Below, piece after piece: positions 51,816 through 60,880 of a stretch of DNA of 64,000 nt (position 1 is its first letter; each line of letters begins with the position of its first letter). The DNA is taken from assembly GCF_042646385.1 (NCBI RefSeq), contig NZ_JBHRTO010000001.1, positions 2,976,001 through 3,040,000 on the forward strand. Direction: 5' to 3'. The translations under genes and the position numbers were made by a program. A model generated the notes under the pieces. The model saw only the letters and a list, made by a program, of their open reading frames with translations, was not told where the DNA came from and did not search any database. The stretch comes from Cypionkella sinensis (lineage in GTDB: Bacteria > Pseudomonadota > Alphaproteobacteria > Rhodobacterales > Rhodobacteraceae).

Positions 51816-52547
51816 TTAGTGATTGGGCACCCGTGCCTGTGGCGACATCATCTCGGCCACGATGGCGCGTGCGGCGGCGGCGGGATCGGTGGCGCGCCAG
51901 ACCGGACGGCCCACGACGATATGATCCACCCCGTCGGCAATCGCCTGCGCCGGTGTCGCCACCCGTTTCTGATCACCCAGTTCGGCGCCCGCAGGCCGCA
52001 CGCCCGGTGTGACGATCAGCCGACCCACCGCTTGCGGCAGGGCGCGGATCGCGGCGGCCTCTTGCGGCGAGCAGATCACCCCATCGGCCCCAGCCTCCAG
52101 CGCGCGCGCGGCGCGTTCGATGGTGATCTCGCTCAGATCGCCCGCCCGGATCAGGTTGGCATCCAGATCAGAACGGTCCAACGAGGTCAGCACCGTTACC
52201 GCCAGAATCTTCAGCCCCGTCCCGGCTTTGCCCTCTGACGCCGCCCGCACCACCTGCGGATCACCATGCACGGTCAGAAAATCCAGATCATGCTGGGCAA
52301 TCCCGCGCACGGCGGCCTCTACCGTTGCGCCAATGTCGAACAGCTTCATATCAAGGAAAATCCGCTTGCCATGCTCTTGCTTCAGCTCGTTCGCCAAGGC
52401 AAAACCGCCGCCCGTCAGCATTCCCAGACCGATCTTGTAGAATGACACCGCATCGCCCAGCCGTCCGGCCAGATCCAGCCCCTGCACGATGTTCGGCACA
52501 TCCAGCGCCACAATCAAACGGTCATCTGACAAACGGTCATCAGGCAT
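51816..52547 (-). CDS. pyrF: Orotidine 5'-phosphate decarboxylase
   Basis: The 243-aa enzyme makes UMP from OMP. The catalytic D-x-K-x-x-D motif is complete (D66, K68, D71 in FLDMKLFDIG), LIVALDVP starts the barrel, and VTPGVRP and VVGRPVW form the phosphate site. It is divergent from the ROK kinase gene, with 64 bp between starts. Confidence 0.95.
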   Translation of the reverse strand: MPDDRLSDDRLIVALDVPNIVQGLDLAGRLGDAVSFYKIGLGMLTGGGFALANELKQEHGKRIFLDMKLFDIGATVEAAVRGIAQHDLDFLTVHGDPQVVRAASEGKAGTGLKILAVTVLTSLDRSDLDANLIRAGDLSEITIERAARALEAGADGVICSPQEAAAIRALPQAVGRLIVTPGVRPAGAELGDQKRVATPAQAIADGVDHIVVGRPVWRATDPAAAARAIVAEMMSPQARVPNH

Positions 52548-52611
52548 TGCGATCTCCTTTGATTTCGGGCGTCATGCGGCCAACCGCCTGCCCTGTCAAG
52601 GAGTGCACCCG

Positions 52612-53469
52612 ATGATCCTGGCCTTCGATATCGGCGGCAGCCGCATCAAAGCCGCCCGCAGCAGTGGCGGCTTGCTTGAACACCTGGGCGAAACCGCCAC
52701 GCCCGCGCAGGATTTTGCCGCCTTTGCCGCGGCATTGACCCGCTTTCACACCACGGAAACGGCGGTGGCGATCTCGATCACCGGGGTTGTCGATCCATCC
52801 ACGGGGCGGATCAAAGTGGCCAATCTGCCCTGTCTGGATGGCCGCAATGTCGCCGCCGATCTCGGGGCTGCGTTTGATCTGCCGGTGCTGATCCTGAACG
52901 ATGCAGATTGCTTTGCCATGGCAGAGGCGGCGCAGGGGGCGGGGCGGGATCACCGCAATGTCTTTGGCATCATTCTCGGCACCGGGGTCGGCGGTGGGCT
53001 GGTGCTGGATGGCCGCGTTGTCACCGGGCCGGGCGGCTATGCGGGCGAGTGGGGGCATGGCCCGGTGGTGCACGATCCGGCTTTTGCCTGTGGCTGCGGA
53101 CAGATTGGCTGCCTTGACACCATCGGCGGCGCGCGGGGGCTGGAACGGCTGCACAAGCATCTTACCGGGCAAGATGCCAGCGCAGAGGCGATCATCGCCG
53201 CGTGGAAATCCGCGCCAAGCCCCACGATTGACCGGTGGCTTGCGGTGGTTTCGGGGCAGCTTGCCATGGTGATCAACCTGATCGGTGCCGATATCGTGCC
53301 GGTGGGCGGCGGTCTTGCCAATGATCCGGCGCTGATAGCTGCGCTTGATGCGGCCACGCGGGCGCGCATCCTGCGCCAGACCGATGCGCCCCTTGTGGTG
53401 CCCGCGACGGTTTCCGCCGACGCTGGTTTGGCGGGTGCGGCGGCGGCAGGGGAGGCGCGCTTTGGCTGA
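52612..53469 (+). CDS. ROK-family sugar kinase
   Basis: This 285-aa ROK protein has the ATP motif LAFDIGGSRIKAA at the N-terminus, DADCFAMAEAA, the GTGVGGGLVLDG segment and the zinc motif CGCGQIGCLDT. It lacks a helix-turn-helix, so it is a kinase rather than a NagC-type repressor. N-acetylglucosamine or glucose kinase activity is likely. ATG 52612 has AAGGAG upstream. Its end overlaps cutC by 8 bp. Confidence 0.87.
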   Translation: MILAFDIGGSRIKAARSSGGLLEHLGETATPAQDFAAFAAALTRFHTTETAVAISITGVVDPSTGRIKVANLPCLDGRNVAADLGAAFDLPVLILNDADCFAMAEAAQGAGRDHRNVFGIILGTGVGGGLVLDGRVVTGPGGYAGEWGHGPVVHDPAFACGCGQIGCLDTIGGARGLERLHKHLTGQDASAEAIIAAWKSAPSPTIDRWLAVVSGQLAMVINLIGADIVPVGGGLANDPALIAALDAATRARILRQTDAPLVVPATVSADAGLAGAAAAGEARFG

Positions 53470-54190
53470 TATCTTGTTGGAAGTCTGTGTCGACGATCCG
53501 GCTGGTTTGGCCGAAGCCATCGCAGGCGGGGCTGACCGGATCGAACTGTGTGCGGCATTGGCCCTTGGTGGGCTGACGCCCAGCCATGGCCTGATGCAGA
53601 TGGCAGCACAGTCGGGCGCGCTGTGCTATCCGATCATCCGGCCGCGGTCGGGCGATTTCAGCTATACGGTGGCTGAGGTCGAGGTGATGCGCGCCGACAT
53701 ACGCGCTGCTCGCAGCTTTGGCCTGAAGGGTGTGGTCTTGGGTGCGAGCCATCCTGATGGCCGCCTGAATGAGGCTGTTCTGCGGGTGCTGCTGGATGAG
53801 GCTGCGGGGCTGGACACCACGCTGCACCGCTGTATCGACCTGACCCCAGACAAGATTGAAGCCGTGCAGATTGCGAAGGATTTGGGCTTTCGGCGCATCC
53901 TGACCTCGGGCGGGGCGCTGACCGCAGCAGAGGGGGCGGCGGCGCTTGCCGCGATGATAAAGGTTGCGGGGCCAGATCTGATCATCATGCCCGGATCGGG
54001 TGTTTCTGTGGAAACGCTGCCAAAACTCTGCCACCTGCCGCTGCGTGAAATCCACGCGTCTTGCGCAAGCCCCCTGCCAAGTGGCGGTGCGGCGCTGGCG
54101 TTTGGGTTTCAGTCTGGCAGTGAAAAGCGCACCAACCGGGCGAAGGTTGCAGCGTTGAAAGCGGCTTTGGCGGGTGGGGTGCGGGGCTAA
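53462..54190 (+). CDS. cutC: CutC-family protein
   Basis: The 242-aa TIM-barrel protein has the CutC signature: LEVCVDD, GGADRIELCAAL..GGLTPS, YPIIRPRSGDF, HRCIDLT, RRILTSGGA and the LREIHASC ending. Copper homeostasis was proposed for the family, but this is disputed. The likely start is TTG 53462, preceded by GGGGAGG 6 bases upstream and overlapping the ROK stop; no ATG or GTG fits the start of the family similarity. Translational coupling with the kinase is likely. Confidence 0.85.
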   Translation: MADILLEVCVDDPAGLAEAIAGGADRIELCAALALGGLTPSHGLMQMAAQSGALCYPIIRPRSGDFSYTVAEVEVMRADIRAARSFGLKGVVLGASHPDGRLNEAVLRVLLDEAAGLDTTLHRCIDLTPDKIEAVQIAKDLGFRRILTSGGALTAAEGAAALAAMIKVAGPDLIIMPGSGVSVETLPKLCHLPLREIHASCASPLPSGGAALAFGFQSGSEKRTNRAKVAALKAALAGGVRG

Positions 54191-54335
54191 GCCTGCGCGT
54201 GAAAATGCGTTCCCAGCTGGGAATGACTTGTGCCCAGTGCATTGAAAATCACTAGATGTGGTAGAAAATGCACCTTTTTGTGCAGATTTCAGCGAAAATT
54301 GGCGAAATTGCCAAGATCGCAGCGGCACAGAAAAT

Positions 54336-54361
54336 GCCTGCCCCGAACCAGCGGGGCAGGC
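54336..54361 (-). terminator. Rho-independent terminator of clpB
   Basis: GCCTGCCCC (54336-54344) pairs with GGGGCAGGC (54353-54361), loop 8 bases. On the minus strand it is followed by ATTTTCTG. It lies 14 bp after the clpB stop. Confidence 0.82.
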
Positions 54362-54375
54362 GATTTTACAGAGGC

Positions 54376-56988
54376 TTAGTGCACCACGGCTTGCGCGGGG
54401 CGTTCACGCCGTGAGGCGGAAACGCGGTCGCCGATGATCAGGCCATCGGCCCCGGCGCTGACCTTGATCGTTGCGCCATCCAGCACATCGCCCGACAGGA
54501 TCATCTCGGCCAGCGGGTTTTGCAGATGGTTCTGGATCACGCGTTTCAGAGGACGCGCGCCGAACACCGGGTCGTAGCCTTCATCCGCCAGCCAGGCCTC
54601 GGCCTCGGCATCCAGATCCAGCGTGATCTTGCGGCTGACCAAGCGGGCTTCCAGTTTGCGCAACTGGATGTCGACGATGCCAGCCATATCGGCGCGGTTC
54701 AGACGATCAAAGATGATCTGCTCGTCCAGCCGGTTCAGGAATTCCGGGCGGAAATGCTGCCGCACGGCCTCTGTCACCTGCGCCCGTGCCGCTGTCTGAT
54801 CCGCGCCTTCGGGCAGTTCTGACAAAGCACGCGCCCCAAGGTTGCTGGTCAGAATGATCAGCGTTTGCTTGAAGCTGACGGTGCGGCCCTGACCATCGGT
54901 CAGCATGCCATCGTCCAGCACTTGCAGCAGCACGTTGAACACGTCGGGGTGGGCCTTTTCCACCTCGTCGAACAGCACGACCTGATAGGGGCGGCGGCGG
55001 ACGGCTTCGGTCAGCACGCCACCTTCATCATAGCCGACATAGCCCGGAGGCGCGCCGATCAGCCGGGCAACCGAGTGCTTCTCCATGAATTCGGACATAT
55101 CAATCCGCACCATCGCCGAGTCGTCGTCGAACAGATATTCGGCAACTGCCTTGGTCAGTTCGGTTTTACCCACGCCGGTCGGGCCCAGGAACAGGAAGCT
55201 GCCCAGCGGGCGGCCCTCGTCGTTCAGCCCAGCGCGGGCGCGGCGGACGGCATTGGCCACAGCGGTGACGGCGGCTTGCTGACCGATCACGCGACGGCCA
55301 AGCTCTTCCTCCATCTTCAGCAGTTTTTCCCGCTCGCCTTCCAGCATCTTGGCCACTGGAATCCCGGTCCAGCGTTCGACGACCTCGGCGATCTGTTCCG
55401 GGCGTACGGCTTCGGACACCAAGGCATCGCCTTCGCGTGCTTCGGCTTCGGCCAGTTGCTTTTCAAGGCCGGGAATGATGCCGTAGGAAAGTTCGCCCGC
55501 ACGGCCCAGATTGCCGTCACGCTTGACCTGATCCAACTCGGCGCGGAAGCGGTCGAGTTGTTCTTTCAGATCGCGGCTGGCTTCCAGTTTGTCACGTTCG
55601 GCCTGCCATTGGGCTGTCATCGCGTCGGATTGCTCCAGCAGGTTCGACAGTTCCTGCTCCAGCTTTTCCAGACGGTCTTTGCTGGCTGCGTCGTCTTCTT
55701 TCTTCAGCGCCTCTGCTTCGATCTGCAGTTGCAGGATCTGGCGATCCAACTGGTCGAGTTCTTCGGGCTTGGAGTCGACCTCCATCCGCAGGCGGCTGGC
55801 AGCCTCGTCCACAAGGTCGATGGCCTTGTCGGGCAGGAAGCGGTCAGTGATGTAGCGGTGCGACAGGGTGGCTGCGGCGACAAGGGCCGAGTCGCTGATG
55901 CGCACGCCGTGGTGGAGTTCGTATTTCTCCTTGATGCCGCGCAGGATGCTGATGGTATCCTCGACCGTCGGTTCAGACACCATCACCGGCTGGAAACGCC
56001 GAGCGAGGGCCGCGTCTTTCTCGACATATTTGCGGTATTCGTCCAGCGTGGTGGCCCCGACGCAATGCAATTCGCCCCGTGCCAGTGCCGGTTTGATCAG
56101 GTTGGCGGCATCCATCGCGCCATCGGATTTGCCCGCGCCGACCAGCGTGTGCATCTCGTCGATGAACAGGATGATATCGCCTTCCGCAGCGGTGACTTCG
56201 TTCAGAACGCCTTTCAGACGCTCCTCAAACTCACCGCGGTATTTGGCACCAGCGATCAGCGCGCCCATGTCCAGTGCCATCAGTTTCTTGTTGCGCAAGC
56301 TTTCCGGCACGTCGCCGTTGACGATGCGCAGGGCAAGGCCTTCGGCAATCGCAGTCTTACCGACGCCGGGTTCGCCGATCAGCACGGGGTTGTTCTTGGT
56401 GCGGCGCGACAGAACCTGCATGGCGCGGCGGATTTCCTCGTCGCGGCCAATGATCGGGTCGATCTTGCCTTGCTCGGCGGCCTCGGTCAGGTCGCGGGCG
56501 TATTTTTTCAATGCGTCATAGGTTTCTTCCGCCGAAGCGCTATCCGCCGTGCGGCCTTTGCGGATGTCATTGATCGCGGCGTTCAGCTTTTGCGGGCTGA
56601 CGGCACCAGCGTCGAGCGCGTCTTTGGCAGCGGATTTCACCATGCCAAGCGCCATCAGCAGGCGTTCTACCGGCACAAAGCTATCGCCAGCTTTCTTGGC
56701 GACCTTTTCAGCCTCGTCCAGCACCTTGACGAGGTTCGGGTCCATGAACGGCTGCGCATCGCCCGAGACTTTCGGCAGTTTGCCCATGGCCAGCGCAAGC
56801 GCTTCGGTCACGCGGGTGGGTTCACCCCCGGCGCGGCGGATCAGGTTGGAGGCCAAGCCCTGATCGTCGTCCATGATGGCTTTCAGCAAGTGTTCGGGTG
56901 CCAGCCGCTGATGGCTTTCCCGCATGGCAATCGTCTGGGCCGCTTGGATGAAACCACGCGACCGTTCCGTGAATTTCTCTAAATTCAT
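54376..56988 (-). CDS. clpB: ATP-dependent disaggregase ClpB
   Basis: The 870-aa chaperone resolves protein aggregates with DnaK. It has an N-domain (about 1-145), AAA-1 with Walker A GEPGVGKT (near 205) and Walker B ILFIDEMHTLVGAGKSDGAMDAANLIKP, the coiled M-domain (about 405-530) and AAA-2 with GPTGVGKT (near 605) and VLFDEVEKAHPDVFN. The start ATG 56988 (MNLEKFT) has AGGAG 9 bases upstream; a GTG three codons earlier is too close. A heat-shock promoter is expected but I could not identify one. Confidence 0.96.
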   Translation of the reverse strand: MNLEKFTERSRGFIQAAQTIAMRESHQRLAPEHLLKAIMDDDQGLASNLIRRAGGEPTRVTEALALAMGKLPKVSGDAQPFMDPNLVKVLDEAEKVAKKAGDSFVPVERLLMALGMVKSAAKDALDAGAVSPQKLNAAINDIRKGRTADSASAEETYDALKKYARDLTEAAEQGKIDPIIGRDEEIRRAMQVLSRRTKNNPVLIGEPGVGKTAIAEGLALRIVNGDVPESLRNKKLMALDMGALIAGAKYRGEFEERLKGVLNEVTAAEGDIILFIDEMHTLVGAGKSDGAMDAANLIKPALARGELHCVGATTLDEYRKYVEKDAALARRFQPVMVSEPTVEDTISILRGIKEKYELHHGVRISDSALVAAATLSHRYITDRFLPDKAIDLVDEAASRLRMEVDSKPEELDQLDRQILQLQIEAEALKKEDDAASKDRLEKLEQELSNLLEQSDAMTAQWQAERDKLEASRDLKEQLDRFRAELDQVKRDGNLGRAGELSYGIIPGLEKQLAEAEAREGDALVSEAVRPEQIAEVVERWTGIPVAKMLEGEREKLLKMEEELGRRVIGQQAAVTAVANAVRRARAGLNDEGRPLGSFLFLGPTGVGKTELTKAVAEYLFDDDSAMVRIDMSEFMEKHSVARLIGAPPGYVGYDEGGVLTEAVRRRPYQVVLFDEVEKAHPDVFNVLLQVLDDGMLTDGQGRTVSFKQTLIILTSNLGARALSELPEGADQTAARAQVTEAVRQHFRPEFLNRLDEQIIFDRLNRADMAGIVDIQLRKLEARLVSRKITLDLDAEAEAWLADEGYDPVFGARPLKRVIQNHLQNPLAEMILSGDVLDGATIKVSAGADGLIIGDRVSASRRERPAQAVVH

Positions 56989-57285
56989 CGGTATCACTCC
57001 TTTTCTAAGCGCCCCAGTGATGCCCGGATTTCCAGCACATCCTTGGCGGCCTTGGCCGATATTTGGGGAGTTGGCGCGCGCTTTGCAATGCTGTGGATCA
57101 ACGACACTGCAGCAAATTTATGCAGGGGTTTGCGGGGCGCGCACATTTATCCGCCGATTGCGCCGGATGTGGTCGGCACGATGCCGCCCGTTCGGAGGCG
57201 TGCAACCTGCGGTAAGCTGAACGGGCTTGCGACACGCCGGATTTGTAGGCCAATCGAGGGGCAGAAAAACAAAAAGGCGGCGCAG

Positions 57286-57717
57286 ATGCAGGATATTTTG
57301 CAGGTATTGATCCACAAGGCCCCCGTGCAGGAGTTGCAGTTGCACATCGGGAAAAGTGGCTTGTGTATTGGCGATGCGGCAGAATTGCACCTGCAAGACG
57401 ATGGCCGGATCGGCATTTTTGCGATGGCGAAGCGGCCTTTGCTGGGGCTTTTGCCGCGCCGCAGTTTGCGGCATCTGGGGCAGCTTGGGCCAGCGGCGAC
57501 GGCGGTGATGACCGAGCCTTTGCAGCACGGCGACCATCTGCGGGTGCGGATTGTCGGCCTGACGCCTGAACATCTGTCGCCGAACGGGGTGGCCGAGGTC
57601 TATATCTCTGTCTGGAGCAACACGCACCGGATGATGAATGTGCGGTCTGCCGTGCCGCCCAAACCCGAGATCGCAGAAGAGAGTTCGCTACCGCCTGCCC
57701 GCGTTCATATTTCGTAG
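57286..57717 (+). CDS. Hypothetical protein, 143 aa
   Basis: This small protein starts at ATG 57286 with AAAGGCGG upstream; longer frames from 57043 run through the clpB upstream region and are unlikely. The core (GLCIGDAAELHLQDDGRIGIFA...LLGLLPRRSLRHLGQLGPAATAVM) vaguely recalls a HIRAN-like beta fold, but I cannot assign a family. The C-terminus is polar and Pro-rich. The 297 bp before it, up to the clpB start, hold no other gene. Its last 13 bp overlap the convergent gene. Confidence 0.6.
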   Translation: MQDILQVLIHKAPVQELQLHIGKSGLCIGDAAELHLQDDGRIGIFAMAKRPLLGLLPRRSLRHLGQLGPAATAVMTEPLQHGDHLRVRIVGLTPEHLSPNGVAEVYISVWSNTHRMMNVRSAVPPKPEIAEESSLPPARVHIS

Positions 57718-58529
57718 CGCACGTAGGCAAAGGCGTGGGAATCTGGTGCCCAGTTGGGCACGTTCATCGTGCCTTGGCCACCAGTAAACTCGAGGATGCG
57801 GCGGCGGTTCTGGCCTTGGGGGTCGCACAGGCACAGCGCCACGGGTAGGTTGGCTGGGTGGCCCAACGTGCCGGGCGGGTAGGCGAGATAGATCAGGTGC
57901 TGGTCATCCGGTGAGGGATGCGGGAACCAGTTGACGCAATCATCGGCGAACAGTTTGCGCTGGGCGCTGCCATCGGCGTTCATCACCCAGATCTGCGCGT
58001 GGCCGTCGCGATCGCAGTTGTAATAGATTTGCGCTCCATCGGCGCTGAAGTCGGGGCCGTCGCAATGGCCTTCGCCCATGGTCAAACGTGTCTCTGTGCC
58101 GCCTATAGGCATGGTGTAGACATCAATCACCCGGCTGCCACCCCGCGCCGCGACATAGGTCAGCAGCTTGCCATCGGGCGACCAGCCGTGCCACCAGCTT
58201 GGCGCTTGCGGTGAGATTTTCACCGGATCGCCGCCCTTGGCCGGAATCATGTAGATCTGCGACCCGATGCCTTCGTGATGCGATGAGATCACGATCTGCT
58301 GGCCGTCGGGGCTGATGCCGTGGTCGTTGTTCAGGCGCTGGGCTACGCCGGTTTCAATGGGGATCAGGGCCGGTTCGGCCAATGGCACGCGAAATAACCG
58401 ACCCTCGGCGTTGACCAGCAAGGCATCGCCCGAGGGATACCAGTTGGGTGCCTCGATATGCCGGTCGGTTGCCAGCAGGGTGCGGGTGCTGGCCGAGGCG
58501 AGATCGTAGATTTCGAGAAAGCTGCGCAT
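57705..58529 (-). CDS. TolB-like beta-propeller (PD40) protein
   Basis: The 274-aa protein consists of repeated PD40/WD40-like blades, with SPDGQQIVISSH, SPDGKLLTYVA, SADGAQIYYNCDRDGHAQIWVMNADGS and SPDDQHLIYLA marking successive repeats, as in the TolB C-terminal propeller. No signal peptide is seen, so it may be cytoplasmic. It resembles a stand-alone TolB-related protein sometimes annotated as biopolymer transporter. Function is not known. Confidence 0.8.
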   Translation of the reverse strand: MRSFLEIYDLASASTRTLLATDRHIEAPNWYPSGDALLVNAEGRLFRVPLAEPALIPIETGVAQRLNNDHGISPDGQQIVISSHHEGIGSQIYMIPAKGGDPVKISPQAPSWWHGWSPDGKLLTYVAARGGSRVIDVYTMPIGGTETRLTMGEGHCDGPDFSADGAQIYYNCDRDGHAQIWVMNADGSAQRKLFADDCVNWFPHPSPDDQHLIYLAYPPGTLGHPANLPVALCLCDPQGQNRRRILEFTGGQGTMNVPNWAPDSHAFAYVRYEI

Positions 58530-58568
58530 CTTAGGTGCCTTACCGTGAAGGTGCGTTATTCACGCACC

Positions 58569-59342
58569 CTACTCCCTTGCCTTTGGGGTGAGGAGTTTTT
58601 TCGGGCGCAAAGCCTCGGCGGCTTTGAACAGGCCGAAGGTTTGGTTGACGTAGTTCACCACGCCGCCAATCTGCTCCATGTATTTTTGCAGTTCGGGGGT
58701 CTTTTCGGCCTCGACCATCTGCACCGGGCGGTCTGGGCCATCGGCCTCAAACTGGCAGTAGAACAACGGTTCGCCCCGGCGCAGGATGATGTCCTTTTCC
58801 GGCTCGTGCCATTCAAATGCCCACATCAGCGGGCGCGGCCAGACGTTCAGCGGGAAGCGGCCGCCAAAGATCGTGCCGGGCAGTTGTTCGCGGCGGTAAT
58901 GGGCAAAGGCGGAAAGTTGGGTGATATAGACCAGCTCATCCGCGATAAAGCAGTAGGGCAGCGACATTTGGACGGTGGGGCGATCAGGGTAGCGCCATTC
59001 GGCCTCGGAGACCAAGGTCATCACCTCACCCAGTTTGTTGGCGCGGATCGGGGATGCCGCCCCGGCGCGGTTGATCAGATGCGGCTTGCCTTTGTCGTCG
59101 CGGCCAAAGCCGAGATGAATGTCAAACGGGCATTTGATCAGGAAATAGCGGCTTTCCAACTGGATCACCGCCGGGCAACGGCTGGCCGATTTCGCGTGGG
59201 CCTTGTTGGTCTGGCGGAACAGCACCCGTTCGGGCGGATCATACAGCACCGCACCTTTGTCTTGCGTCAGAAACCAGCCGATCGTGACGGGGCCGGATTT
59301 CGGCCCATCCTCGGGGCGCTCAAAGGTGAGGTTGATGTCCAT
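58569..59342 (-). CDS. Conserved hypothetical protein, 257 aa
   Basis: I do not recognise a named family with certainty. The protein is soluble, starts MDINLTFERPEDGPKSGPV at ATG 59342 and is rich in aromatic and Pro residues (WFLTQDKG, PFDIHLGFGRDDKGKPHLIN, YCFIADELVYITQLSA, PLFYCQFEADGPDRPVQMVEAEKT). Length and composition are those of a real conserved enzyme-like domain. It lies between the TolB-like gene and an MFS gene on the same strand, 48 bp after the MFS start region ends. Confidence 0.7.
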   Translation of the reverse strand: MDINLTFERPEDGPKSGPVTIGWFLTQDKGAVLYDPPERVLFRQTNKAHAKSASRCPAVIQLESRYFLIKCPFDIHLGFGRDDKGKPHLINRAGAASPIRANKLGEVMTLVSEAEWRYPDRPTVQMSLPYCFIADELVYITQLSAFAHYRREQLPGTIFGGRFPLNVWPRPLMWAFEWHEPEKDIILRRGEPLFYCQFEADGPDRPVQMVEAEKTPELQKYMEQIGGVVNYVNQTFGLFKAAEALRPKKLLTPKARE

Positions 59343-59389
59343 ACTCGGGCCTTTCGTTTTTGCCAGATGAGGCGGAAAGGCGGGTGGTG

Positions 59390-60775
59390 TCAATCGGCGG
59401 CACGGACCAGTTGCGCCCCTGCCTGCGGCGAGAGTTTGGCGAAGATGATCGCAGAGGAAAGTGACAGCAGCGCAATCACGGTGAACACCACAGGGAAGTT
59501 ACCCAGATCGGTGGCCGAGGTGCCGCGCAGATAGCCGGTGCCCTCTAGCGTCATCGCCGCCAGCGTGATGCCGATGGATCCGGACAGTTGCTGTAGCACG
59601 GCGGTGAACGAGGTGGCCGACGACAGGCGCTCTGATGGCACTTCGGCATAGGCGATGGCGTTGACAGAGGTGAATTGCAGCGACCGCGACAGCCCGCCCA
59701 CGAACAGCACCAACAGCATCAGCAGCCACGGCGTTTGTGGGGTAAAGCTGGCCGGGGCAAGGATGAATACCGATGAGATAAGGGCGTTGACCAGCAGCAC
59801 CCGGCGGAAACCAAAGCGGCGCAGGATCGGTTGGGCGGCGAATTTCAGCACAAGTGCGCCAATGCCAGACGCAAATGTGATCAGCCCCGATTGCAGCGGG
59901 TTCAGGCCAAAGCCGAGTTGCAGCATCAGCGGCAGCAGGAACGGCAGGGCGCCGACGCCAACGCGGAACAGGGTGCCCGCGGTGACAGAAATGCGGAAGG
60001 TGGGCAGCGCCAGCAGGCGCAGATCGACCATCGGATTTGAAACCCGCAGGGCATGGCGGACATAAAGCGCAATCAGGGTGGCACCGCCTGCGGTCAGGCT
60101 GAACACGATCAGCGGCGTGGCGAGGTTCAGGCCCATCAGGGTTGCCCCGGTCAGAAAGCCCGCAAGGCCGGGGCCGAGCAGCAGGAAGCCTGCGGTATCA
60201 AAGCTGCGCGGTTCAGGCTCGCGCAGGTCTGGGATGTAGAGGGTTGCGAGGACCACGCCCAAAACGGCAATCGGAATGTTGATCCAGAAAATCCAGCGCC
60301 AATCCCAATAGGTGGTGATGTAGCCGCCCAAGGGCGGGCCAAGCACCGGGCCGAGTAGCGCCGGCACGGTCAGCCAGGCGAGCGCGCCGACCAGCCCGGC
60401 GCGGGGGGTGCCGCGCAGCACGATCAGGCGACCGACCGGGGTCATCATCGACCCACCCAGCCCTTGCAGGGCGCGGGCGGCGACGAGTTCGGCCAGATTG
60501 GTGGAGAGCGCACAGGCGATGGAGCCCAAGGCAAACACGACGATGGCGGCGCGGAAGATTTTACGCGCCCCGAACTTGTCGGCCATCCAGCCCGAGGCCG
60601 GGATGAACACCGCCAGCGCCAGCAGATAGGTGGTCAGCACCAGTTTCAGATGGATCGGGTCGGAGTTCAGATCGCGCGCGATCTGGGGCAGCGAGGTGGA
60701 CAGCACCGAGGAGTCGATATTCTCCATCAACAGGGCGGTCGCGACGATCAGGGGAAGGATGCGGGCGGAAGGCAT
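59390..60775 (-). CDS. MFS efflux transporter, DHA2 family
   Basis: The 461-aa protein has 14 predicted helices and DHA2 motifs: LMENIDSSVLSTSLPQIARDL in helix 1, SGWMADKFGARKIF in loop 2-3 and LLGPVLGPPLGGYI in helix 5 (antiporter motif). It should export drugs or toxic metabolites. ATG 60775 starts the similarity; codons further upstream are unlike an MFS N-terminus. Unlike the MFS genes in the island it lies in core chromosome. Confidence 0.9.
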   Translation of the reverse strand: MPSARILPLIVATALLMENIDSSVLSTSLPQIARDLNSDPIHLKLVLTTYLLALAVFIPASGWMADKFGARKIFRAAIVVFALGSIACALSTNLAELVAARALQGLGGSMMTPVGRLIVLRGTPRAGLVGALAWLTVPALLGPVLGPPLGGYITTYWDWRWIFWINIPIAVLGVVLATLYIPDLREPEPRSFDTAGFLLLGPGLAGFLTGATLMGLNLATPLIVFSLTAGGATLIALYVRHALRVSNPMVDLRLLALPTFRISVTAGTLFRVGVGALPFLLPLMLQLGFGLNPLQSGLITFASGIGALVLKFAAQPILRRFGFRRVLLVNALISSVFILAPASFTPQTPWLLMLLVLFVGGLSRSLQFTSVNAIAYAEVPSERLSSATSFTAVLQQLSGSIGITLAAMTLEGTGYLRGTSATDLGNFPVVFTVIALLSLSSAIIFAKLSPQAGAQLVRAAD

Positions 60776-60846
60776 GGCGGGAAGATGCGGCAACGTCCGG
60801 GCGGGTGCAAGGGTGGTTCGCAGGGGTGGCACGCGGTTGTGAAGGG

Positions 60847-60867
60847 GGCTTTGACACCCACAAAGCC
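60847..60867. terminator. Possible terminator hairpin, weak
   Basis: GGCTTTG and CAAAGCC form a 7-bp stem with a 7-base loop between the desaturase stop (60881) and the MFS start. No clear U-run follows on either strand, so function is uncertain. Confidence 0.3.
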
Positions 60868-60880
60868 GCCAAACTTCGGC

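Noticed and set aside
54865..56982. 705-codon plus-strand frame opposite clpB
   Set aside because: It is the antisense shadow of a highly conserved gene with biased codons, and has no known motif.
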